Source: CAWGGS01 sp963822095 (lineage in GTDB: Bacteria; Desulfobacterota; Desulfobulbia; Desulfobulbales; Desulfocapsaceae). Taken from it: a stretch of 64,000 bases of DNA. The notes below the pieces were generated by a model that was given only the letters and a program-made list of their open reading frames with translations, was not told the DNA's origin and did no database searches. Positions 55,054 through 62,146 of this stretch are shown piece after piece (the stretch's first letter is position 1; each line of letters opens with the position of its first letter). Position numbers and translations under genes: made by a program. Where the stretch lies: NCBI GenBank assembly GCA_963822095.1, contig CAWGGS010000011.1, positions 57,042 to 121,041 of the forward strand, written 5' to 3'.

Positions 55054-55674
55054 ATGAAATTGACACCTTTGAAATTCAAATCCCTGAACTGTATAAGTCT
55101 GCTCTTTGTGTTATGTATTATCCTTTTTCGTCCTCCCGCCTCGAGAGCGGCAGATGTACCGGACACCCCCTTCGACCAACAGGTGAGACAGATAGCCTTC
55201 AACTGCCGGGATGAGGTCGTGAAGGTATTCAACAATTTCCTTGCCACAAATCAACTGACCTTGAGCCAGCTTTTCGATACATTTTACATTCCGATACCCA
55301 ATACGTACCCGCAGAAGTTTCACACCCAGTACGACAAGCTGACGGATAAAAATCTGCGAATCATTCTAGACAAATACCTGGATATGGACAAACGATTCCT
55401 CTTTGTTGTCGCCGTCGATGTCAATGGGTATCTCCCGACACACAATTCACGATATTCAAAACCCCTTACTAAGGATCCTGATTATAACATGCTCAACAAT
55501 CGAACTAAAAGGCTCTTTGACGACAGGACCGGCATTGCAGCCGCCAGAAATACACAACCGTATTTACTGCAGAAATACAGCAGAGATACAGGAGAGGAAA
55601 TCTATGATCTTTCGGTACCAATCTATATCTCCGGAAAGCACTGGGGGGCCATCCGGATAGGGTATACTCATTAA
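55054..55674 (+). CDS. Secreted single Cache-domain protein
   Basis: A 206-residue exported protein: signal peptide (NCISLLFVLCIILFRPPASRAA) then one Cache domain with the core FDTFYIPIPNTYPQKFHTQYD, VVAVDVNGYLPTHNSRYS and SVPIYISGKHWGAIRIGY. No membrane anchor or output domain remains. It is a close paralogue of the sensor half of the next gene (NGYLPTHNSRY and KHWG-x-x-R-I-G are shared). The start is set at 55054, with GGAGG only 2-3 bases away; an ATG three codons upstream is possible. It may bind a small ligand in the periplasm for the downstream receptor. Confidence 0.75.
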   Translation: MKLTPLKFKSLNCISLLFVLCIILFRPPASRAADVPDTPFDQQVRQIAFNCRDEVVKVFNNFLATNQLTLSQLFDTFYIPIPNTYPQKFHTQYDKLTDKNLRIILDKYLDMDKRFLFVVAVDVNGYLPTHNSRYSKPLTKDPDYNMLNNRTKRLFDDRTGIAAARNTQPYLLQKYSRDTGEEIYDLSVPIYISGKHWGAIRIGYTH

Positions 55675-55831
55675 CGGAGGAATTTCGAACCTTCTTTTTT
55701 GAGGAGAATATTAACTGACCCGGCCGGACTTTCTACTCCGGTCCGTGTCGTAAATGGACCATGAACGCAGGCCGGGAATGCAATGGTCCGTATGACTTTA
55801 TGCCTGGAATTTTAAAAGGGGAAAAATCGAC

Positions 55832-56734
55832 ATGGCGAATATCATTACCAGGAAAATTGGTGTCAAGGTTTCGATTATCGTTAATCTCTTCATCCTTGTC
55901 GTCATGGCTGCCGGAACGTATATCCTCATCAACAAGCAAAGCGAGAGCCTTGAAGCAGAACTGTTGAGCAGGGGACAGATGCAATCGATAATCGGTGCAA
56001 AAATCGTCGGCAGACTCATTGAAGAGGCCATTGACAATGGTGTCTTTACCGTAAAAGATGCCTTTGATACCAACTATATCCCTTTTGGGGATTTCAACCC
56101 ACCAAAATACCACACAAAATACGACTCTTATCTGGATAAGGCCATTCTCAGTATAGAAGACGAATTCCTGCTGGACAAAAGTGTTGTCTTTGCCGTGGCG
56201 GTTGACAAAAACGGTTATCTTCCCACCCACAACAGTCGCTACCAGCAACCGATTACCGGAGACCAGAAGAAAGATCTGGTCGGCAACAGGACCAAACGCG
56301 TCTTCAACGACCCGGTCGGACTCAAAGCCGCCCAGAATCTCGAAAAGGGGTTCCGGCAGATCTACCATAGGGATACGGGAAAGATTCTGTGGGATATCTC
56401 GTCCCCCATTATGGTGAAAGGAAAGCATTGGGGAGGTTTCAGGATCGGCATCCAGCTTACAACCATTGAAAATGCCAAGAGGCACTTGATGCTTACCCTT
56501 CTTGCCATTATGGGTACCATCCTCATCCTGTCCATCATCTTGACCTCAGTCATCGTCAGTCGCTCCCTGGATCCGATCAGAGCCCTTTCCAATAGAGCTG
56601 ATGAACTAGCCCATGGCCGGAATCTCCAGGTTGAGATCACTTCCAAGAGAAAAGATGAGATCGGCGAGCTTGAGGCGTCGCTCAATCGCCTGCGACTGAG
56701 CATGCTGATCGCAATCAAAAAGAGAAAAAAATAA
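55832..56734 (+). CDS. Cache-HAMP receptor without output domain
   Basis: A 300-residue membrane protein. Helix one about 12-33, periplasmic Cache domain to about 212 (FDTNYIPFGDFNPPKYHTKYD, split, AVAVDKNGYLPTHNSRYQQP, HWGGFRIGI), helix two about 222-247, HAMP about 248-295 (RSLDPIRALSNRADELAHG, DEIGELEASLNRLR). It stops right after HAMP at KKRKK: no methyl-accepting, kinase or cyclase domain. Chemoreceptors with this same Cache type normally continue for 250 more residues. It must signal through a separate protein or has lost its output. Confidence 0.82.
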   Translation: MANIITRKIGVKVSIIVNLFILVVMAAGTYILINKQSESLEAELLSRGQMQSIIGAKIVGRLIEEAIDNGVFTVKDAFDTNYIPFGDFNPPKYHTKYDSYLDKAILSIEDEFLLDKSVVFAVAVDKNGYLPTHNSRYQQPITGDQKKDLVGNRTKRVFNDPVGLKAAQNLEKGFRQIYHRDTGKILWDISSPIMVKGKHWGGFRIGIQLTTIENAKRHLMLTLLAIMGTILILSIILTSVIVSRSLDPIRALSNRADELAHGRNLQVEITSKRKDEIGELEASLNRLRLSMLIAIKKRKK

Positions 56735-56799
56735 CCTGCATTCGCATTCCTCCTGTCCCCGTCACAAAATGCGACGGGGACAGGGAAAGATCATGGTTG

Positions 56800-56860
56800 C
56801 GCCCAAAACATTCTAGTGATTTTCAAGCCTCATCTGTCGTATCTTGCTTGCTCTATCGGC
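56800..56860 (-). repeat. Dispersed repeat family 2, partial copy
   Basis: On the minus strand it reads GCAAGATACGACAGATGAGGC, split in the family copies as GCA(A/G)G(A/T)TGCAACAGAT(G/A)AGGC. Only the 3' third of the family is present. Confidence 0.4.
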
Positions 56861-56884
56861 TCCCTTAATTTGTTACTTGTTCAC

Positions 56885-57424
56885 CTACTCATTCTTTTCA
56901 GTGGCAAACCCTTCCCCTTTCCAGGCAAAGATTCCACCCGGTTGTCTGTAGACGTTGGTATAACCGAGTTTTCTCGCCCATAAGGCACCATTGTGGCTTC
57001 GGGTGCATTTTACAAATCCGCAATAGACAATGATCTGCCTGTTCTTGTCGGGGCCGAGCAGCGTCTTGTAATCTTCTATTGTTCTACCGGCAGTCTTCGT
57101 GCTGTCCCAAGTCGACATTTCCGGAATGGGAAAGAGGAATTGCTTGGCCCCGGGAATATGGGCTTTCTTGTAGCTGGCCTCATAGGGCATGGTATCAATG
57201 ATCAATATGTCCTTCTTCAAGGCGATAAGATCATGCAACTCCGCGGCGGTAATGGTCTTGTAGTGTCCCTCGACCACCTCGCGGGCAAGCGTGACGGCTG
57301 AACGCTCAACCCCAACCTCTTTCTCGAACTTGTTTTCACCAAAGGCCTGGGCACTGGTACAAAAAATTGCCCCGACCAAAAATAATGCAGCCGCAATACT
57401 AAACAATCTTTTCCCTGCAGTCAT
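56885..57424 (-). CDS. Periplasmic rhodanese-like protein
   Basis: A 179-residue exported rhodanese. Signal peptide of about 27 residues (LFSIAAALFLVGAIFCTSAQA). The domain has LIIDTMPYEASYKKAHIPGA and the active site IVYCGFVKCTRS with a normal Cys, unlike the Sec form at 17938-18780. AAGGAGG precedes the ATG. It overlaps the upstream MauE gene by 26 bp. A role in periplasmic sulfur transfer or thiol chemistry is inferred. Confidence 0.88.
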   Translation of the reverse strand: MTAGKRLFSIAAALFLVGAIFCTSAQAFGENKFEKEVGVERSAVTLAREVVEGHYKTITAAELHDLIALKKDILIIDTMPYEASYKKAHIPGAKQFLFPIPEMSTWDSTKTAGRTIEDYKTLLGPDKNRQIIVYCGFVKCTRSHNGALWARKLGYTNVYRQPGGIFAWKGEGFATEKNE

Positions 57425-57899
57425 TTTGCTTATCCTCCTTATCCCATATTCTGTTAGACCGACCGTACCAAAAGAGATAGGCTACGGGCAGCAATAAAAA
57501 AAGGTCGCGTACCAACGCGACCTTAAGATTGCTGAAAAATTTATACTCCGGTTCTCCATGGCCGAAACATCCGCAATCGATATCGAGGCCCAGCCACAAT
57601 CCATACCCCAGTACCAGGACAAAGAAGAGAAGAAGGCATAATATAATAGTCAGGGAAACCTGCTGCCCGCGTTTGAAAAACAGTCCCAAACCACCGACAA
57701 GCTCTAAAAAGACCAATACCACAGCGATCGGGACCAAATATCTATCGGGCAAAATACCGTAGGCATCTATGATCGAGGCAAAGGCATCCAGATCGAGAAG
57801 CTTCGGAACAGCTGCAAATAAAAAAACTCCGGCCAGCAATCCTCTGCAGGCCCAAGCCAGCCATGTGAAGGTATCTGCTCTTCCAAATGTCCAAGTCAT
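57399..57899 (-). CDS. MauE/DoxX-family membrane protein
   Basis: A 166-residue inner-membrane protein with four helices (about 12-32, 52-75, 82-105, 130-148). The loop DIDCGCFGHGEPE after helix three is the MauE hallmark; MauE-type proteins take part in disulfide or electron transfer for periplasmic proteins. Coupled by overlap to the periplasmic rhodanese gene, so the pair probably moves electrons or sulfur across the membrane. Confidence 0.88.
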   Translation of the reverse strand: MTWTFGRADTFTWLAWACRGLLAGVFLFAAVPKLLDLDAFASIIDAYGILPDRYLVPIAVVLVFLELVGGLGLFFKRGQQVSLTIILCLLLFFVLVLGYGLWLGLDIDCGCFGHGEPEYKFFSNLKVALVRDLFLLLPVAYLFWYGRSNRIWDKEDKQNDCREKIV

Positions 57900-58309
57900 T
57901 GGTTTACTCTTTTTGATGTCCCTTTTAAAATATCTGTAAACAAAGACCCCCGTCCTCCCGAAACCTGTGTATCTTCATGGTCCCGACGATTGAAATGTAC
58001 AGTTCTGGGGCAAATCTTTGTAAATTGCTATGATGACCATCCGAGGCTAAAACTTTTTTTCCTTATTGTCAAATAGGTATTTCCTATTGGTTAATATTGT
58101 AATGATCCGTTTTAATGGATATTTTATTTCTATCCAAGTTTAGTCTTTGGCAACGAATACTATTTTTTGATTCAATACGACCGCACCTCAGCTGCAATTA
58201 TTCCGCCGAAATTAAACGTTAGGGTAAAATCTAGAAAAAACAATTGTACCTTTATCAGACATCGACTGATTCGAGAATATAGCCATGAGACTAGCGGAAT
58301 ATCCCTGTT

Positions 58310-58389
58310 AAAGGGGTCTTCCGGATTAAGCGTACGTATCTAAAACCCGAGAGGCGGAGGGCGTCGCTTATGGACGCATCGCGGAGGCC
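58310..58389 (+). repeat. Dispersed repeat family 1, copy
   Basis: AAAGGGGTCTTCCGGATTAAG-like start, then GTACGTATCTAAAACCCGAG and GGCGGAGGGCGTCGC. Parallel to 58727-58810 and inverted relative to 45926-45981. Confidence 0.58.
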
Positions 58390-58726
58390 CGACTGGGAAC
58401 CACATCAGGCCCGGAAGGTTGCGGACAGGACGTCCGCCACTGGCAGCAGGCCAGGGACGGTCTGTCTGTCGGCCATGGTGCACAAGCGTTGAGGCCGCAG
58501 GGCAGCGTCTGGAAGCGATGACCTGCGCCGGGTTGCTACTTTTAGCTTTACCAAAGTACGCTCAAACCGGATGATCCTGTTAAGGGGGGGGAAGGTTAAG
58601 GCCAGCCCAATCCGTGAAATTTGCCAGATAAACAATTTCGGCCAACGGATATAAAAAAAATCGCTCACCATCAACCAGAGAAAGGGCCACAGTATCTGGA
58701 TAATCCGGTGCCACTCAGTTGATTAT

Positions 58727-58862
58727 GGTTTTTCGGTATTGAAGAGTACTTATCTACAACGCGGGAAGGCGGAGGGTGTCTCTGGAGGACGCCTCGCGGA
58801 GGTCCGTCGGAGTGCGAAAAGCTCACGTCCTCGATCAACAACTACACATGAGTGGTAATCAG
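58727..58862 (+). repeat. Dispersed repeat family 1, copy with CTGATTACC end
   Basis: GAAGAGTACTTATCTACAAC, GCGGGAAGGCGGAGGGTGTC, then GCGAAAAGCTCAC and the terminus AGTGGTAATCAG. It links the GTACTTATCTA block of 45926/58310 with the CTGATTACC block of 26758/50800, showing they are one family. Confidence 0.58.
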
Positions 58863-58913
58863 AAAAGGTTATCCACAGGATGCAGTGTAAAAAAGTTTTA
58901 CGGAACCGTACCG

Positions 58914-59165
58914 TCACTCCTCTTCCGCTTCCTTTTTCATCTCGGCATACTGCTGGGTTTCCGTAACCTTTTCGCTATTAATCCTATCTATTTCCTCACG
59001 GTTGAGGTGAAACATACCGCAGGACGGGCAGGTTGCGTCGAATTCATCGCCGACGGCACATTCTTTCAGTTCATCGATGGTCATGTGGTCGATATACCCA
59101 CAGGCACCGGTCGGGTTCTCCGCTCTTACCTTCGGTCTTCCAAATCTTCCATTACGAGCTGCCAT
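58914..59165 (-). CDS. Small protein with CxxC motif, end of hydrogenase operon
   Basis: An 83-residue protein. Residues 1-16 are basic (MAARNGRFGRPKVR), the centre has CGYIDHMTIDELKECAVGDEF and CPSCGMFHL, a probable small zinc or iron site, and the C-terminus is Glu/Lys-rich helix. AAGGAAG precedes the ATG. It follows mvhA by 83 bp on the same strand and is likely cotranscribed. No family recognised; an accessory role for the hydrogenase is a guess. Confidence 0.72.
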   Translation of the reverse strand: MAARNGRFGRPKVRAENPTGACGYIDHMTIDELKECAVGDEFDATCPSCGMFHLNREEIDRINSEKVTETQQYAEMKKEAEEE

Positions 59166-59248
59166 TTTTTCTTCCTTTTTTATCGGTTACTCTAAAAAAA
59201 CATAAAAGAGATAATAATCTCGTCGGTTCTCCCCGGTTCGATACGATT

Positions 59249-60700
59249 TTATTCTGAAACAAGCCGGTCGATTTCGCTCCCGTCGGCAGCGAAGACACTC
59301 ACCTCAATCGGTATACCGCCATCCAGGCGGTGTGTCGCACAGGACAGTCAGGGGTCGTAGGCCCGAACGGCCATCTCAACCTTGTTGAGAAGTCCCTGGT
59401 CATAGACTCCGCCTTTGATCAGGGAGGTCGCCGCCTGCCTGACGCTCATATTCATGGGTCCGATATTATGGGTCGTTCCCACAATCAGGTTGGCCTGGGT
59501 AATACAGCCGTTTGTATCGGTTGAGTAATCATGGATCAAGGTTCCCCGGGGAGCCTCTACGATGCCTACGCCACGACCAGCACGCGGTACGGCCGCGGTC
59601 CTGACCCGGGTATCTGTAACCTCCTCTTTCTGCAGCAATTCCACAACCCGTTCACAGACATAGATAAGTTCGATGAGACGGGTATAATGGTACAGGAGGG
59701 TCTGCTGGGCCGGCCTGCCGAAGAGTTCACGGAATTCCTCGAGTGTTTCCTGGGCCTTAGGGGTCGATATTTTCTCACAGACATTGATTCTGGCCAGGGT
59801 ATTGGAACGGTAGATTCCGGCCGGAGCAGACAGGTCCAGGGAAAAGCCCTCTTTCCACGCCTTGGCGTAGGGCATTTTCCCATAGCTCCAGTTCTCAACA
59901 TGTTCACCGAGATACTCATCGTACCTCTCTCCTTCAAAGTCGATCAGGCTGCCGTCGGCCTTCATCAGCCGCTGCATGCCGTCATAGAGCCTGAGTGAGC
60001 CGTCCCTCCTGTCCACTGTGCCCAGAAAGCCTGTGGTGATTGCCCCCAGGTCAGAGATGACGTCCATATATTTGGCAAAGACATTTTTTTTGGCAAAATC
60101 GAGGGCAAAACAGGCAAAATCAAGGAGCGTTCTGCTGTCTTTGAGAAGCTCCCGGCGTTGTTCTTCCGACATCGGCTTAGAAAATCCGCCGACCACACCC
60201 GCCACCGGATGAATGGACCGTCCGGCAAAACGCTCCAGCATCATCTGCCCCAGTTGCCGCATCTTGACGACCTTACTGGCAAGTTCCGGCTCAGCCTTGA
60301 CGATTCCGATCACATTACGCACCGAGTAGTCGGCATCGGGTCCAAGGATAAAATCCGGGGCAGAAAGGAAAAAGAAATGGAGAATCTTGTCGCTGATATG
60401 GGCAAGGAGTTGACAGATCTCACGCAGCAGGTGACCTGTGGGAGGTGGCTCGACCCCGAAGGCCGCATCGATTGCCTTGTTGGCCGCCAGATGGTGCATC
60501 CATGGGCAGATACCGCAGATACGGGTTACAATACGCGGAATCTCCTCCGCCAGCCGTCCTTCAACGAATTTTTCAAAACCCCGTAAGGACAGAATCTGCA
60601 AATAGGTGTCGGCCACATCACCCTTGTCATCCAGGTGAATGGCAATCTTTGCATGTCCCTCAATCCGAGTGACCGGAGCTATGGTTATAACCTCTCCCAT
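59249..60700 (-). CDS. mvhA: [NiFeSe] hydrogenase large subunit, Mvh/Vhu type
   Basis: Large, nickel-binding subunit of an F420-non-reducing-type hydrogenase. The first nickel motif is RICGIC (Cys62, Cys65). The second normally reads D-P-C-x-x-C-x-x-H; here codon 451 is UGA (59348-59350) and the frame continues DP-U-LSCATH, then 26 residues to TAA at 59249. So the first Ni ligand is selenocysteine, as in Vhu/[NiFeSe] enzymes, and the tail after His457 is the peptide removed by the maturation protease. Total 483 residues. A SECIS-like hairpin follows the UGA. It is 11 bp downstream of mvhG in the hdrA-mvhD-mvhG-mvhA operon. Confidence 0.95.
59315..59331 (-). promoter_or_regulatory. Bacterial SECIS-like hairpin after UGA451 of mvhA
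   Basis: Minus strand: ACCGCC and GGCGGT form a perfect 6-bp stem with loop TGGAT. The loop starts 22 bases after the UGA and has G at position two, within the bacterial SECIS rules. Confidence 0.8.
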
Positions 60701-60711
60701 CTTCTTCTCAT

Positions 60712-61635
60712 CTACTGTTTCTTTTTCATCGGCCGCAATCTCCCATGTGCTCCCGAAAAACGAAGCAGCGAGCGGCGATCCATCACCGACTTAAAATCAA
60801 TGCCGTTGCTGGCCAGGGCATTCATCATATCGAGCATCTGGTTGCCGTCTTTGCGAACCGGGCCGTAGCAGCCCCGACACGGAACCCTGGCCGCGATACA
60901 ACGGGGAAGTCCCCGACCGGAACACCCGGCAGCGGTGACAGGCCCCATGCACATAAATCCCTGCTCCAGCAGACAGCGCATCCGCTCCACCGGCCCCTCA
61001 TTCTCGGCGTTCACCAGAAATCGCCTGACCTCAGCGACGGTCCCCTTGCCTTTCCTTTCCACAGGACAGGTGTCGCAGACACTCTTTCCCGGGAGGACAG
61101 GGGGCCTGCCTTCTGCTACAGCGGTCAGGACCTCTGCTATATGTCTTGGGTTCGGAGGACATCCGGGCAGGTAGATATCCATATCCACCTTTTCGTCACA
61201 GGCATAAACACGATCCAGTGGTGCAGGCACATCGCCTGTTGGAAAGGAACTGCCTGGATCAGTGGTCGCTGTGGTAAAAACCTCTTCCAGCCCCTGACGC
61301 AGCCCCCGTCCGTTCATCAAGGCGGGAATCCCGCCATGGGTGGCACAGGTCCCAAGGGCGACCAGAACCCGGCAGCGTCTGCGCATCAGCAAAAGAAGCT
61401 CAAGATGCTCGGTATTGGCAATGCCTCCGGAAACCAGTCCCACTTCCGCCTCGGGAATATCAGGCTCCGATCCTTCGCCGCACTGCCCCTGGTATTTATG
61501 GTCCATCAGCACAGGCGCATGGACAAGTTCGAGGTGTTTAGTCAGGAACCCGATAAGGTCCTCTCCGATATTGAGGACCGCCATCTCGCAACCGGAACAT
61601 GAATTAAACCATTCCAGGGCAGCACGTACAGCCAT
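60712..61635 (-). CDS. mvhG: Hydrogenase small subunit (Mvh type)
   Basis: Iron-sulfur subunit of the hydrogenase, 307 residues. The proximal-cluster motif is FNSCSGCEMAV (Cys13, Cys16), with further cluster Cys in ALGTCATHGG and YLPGCPPNP. Distal ligands include CDTCPVERKG and the Cys-rich stretch PRCIAARVPCRGCYGP. It passes electrons between the NiFeSe site in MvhA and MvhD. No signal peptide, so the enzyme is cytoplasmic. GGAGG lies 9 bases before the ATG; it starts 13 bp after the mvhD stop. Confidence 0.93.
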   Translation of the reverse strand: MAVRAALEWFNSCSGCEMAVLNIGEDLIGFLTKHLELVHAPVLMDHKYQGQCGEGSEPDIPEAEVGLVSGGIANTEHLELLLLMRRRCRVLVALGTCATHGGIPALMNGRGLRQGLEEVFTTATTDPGSSFPTGDVPAPLDRVYACDEKVDMDIYLPGCPPNPRHIAEVLTAVAEGRPPVLPGKSVCDTCPVERKGKGTVAEVRRFLVNAENEGPVERMRCLLEQGFMCMGPVTAAGCSGRGLPRCIAARVPCRGCYGPVRKDGNQMLDMMNALASNGIDFKSVMDRRSLLRFSGAHGRLRPMKKKQ

Positions 61636-61648
61636 GAGCCCACACCTC

Positions 61649-62065
61649 CTATCCCGTAGCGTCGTGGGCGTCCACCGGCCCCATCTTTCTGATACGCTCG
61701 GTCATCTCTGAAAAGGCCTTGACCAGCCGGTCCGGTTCGGAAGAAGAAAGCCAGGATATGGAATACCTCTCCTGCTCAAATCCAAAATCTTCCAGCAACT
61801 CCGAAATCATATCGGAGCGAGCCAATGCCTTGTGATTGCCATCCTGGTAGTGACACTCACCCAGATGACATCCGAGGACCATTACTCCGTCTGCACCGTT
61901 GGACAGGGCATCCAGTACGAGTTCGGGATGAACCATACCCGAGCACATCACCCGGATAATCCGCACGTTATGCGGATACTGGATCCTGGCCGTACCGGCA
62001 AGGTCGGCTGCAGCGTAAGAGCACCAGTTACAGCAGAAGGCAATGATTTTCGGTTCAAATGCCAT
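61649..62065 (-). CDS. mvhD: Electron-transfer subunit MvhD
   Basis: [2Fe-2S] protein linking hydrogenase to HdrA, 138 residues. Conserved Cys are visible: FCCNWCSYAAADLAG (Cys11, 12, 15), MCSGMVHP (Cys41) and GCHLGECHY (Cys66, Cys71). ATG at 62065 is preferred to 62086 because AAAGGAG lies 8 bases before it. Some relatives carry selenocysteine here; this one has Cys throughout. In operon between hdrA and mvhG. Confidence 0.94.
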   Translation of the reverse strand: MAFEPKIIAFCCNWCSYAAADLAGTARIQYPHNVRIIRVMCSGMVHPELVLDALSNGADGVMVLGCHLGECHYQDGNHKALARSDMISELLEDFGFEQERYSISWLSSSEPDRLVKAFSEMTERIRKMGPVDAHDATG

Positions 62066-62146
62066 CCGGAAAACTCCTTTTATCAAATATATCCAATTAC
62101 ATACATATCTGTCAACAAATCAGTCATCCACCGATCAAACAGCACA

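Larger units (their letters stand above)
57900..58913. other. Repeat-rich intergenic region
   Basis: About 1 kb, no supportable gene. AT-rich from 58060 to 58300, then two family-1 repeat copies around a GC-rich 58400-58530 stretch. A weak hairpin (ACGG-N7-CCGT with T-run on the minus strand, about 58893-58914) may end the hydrogenase operon. Confidence 0.5.

Noticed and set aside
55733..56485. 250-codon minus-strand open frame
   Set aside because: Antisense to the Cache-HAMP gene; no start signal or domain.
58400..58530. GC-rich stretch considered as a structured RNA gene
   Set aside because: Some pairing is possible but no tRNA, RNase P or riboswitch core could be traced; left as unassigned.
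60745..61602. 285-codon plus-strand open frame
   Set aside because: Exactly antisense to mvhG; GC-rich third positions of that gene keep the opposite frame open. No ribosome-binding site or domain.
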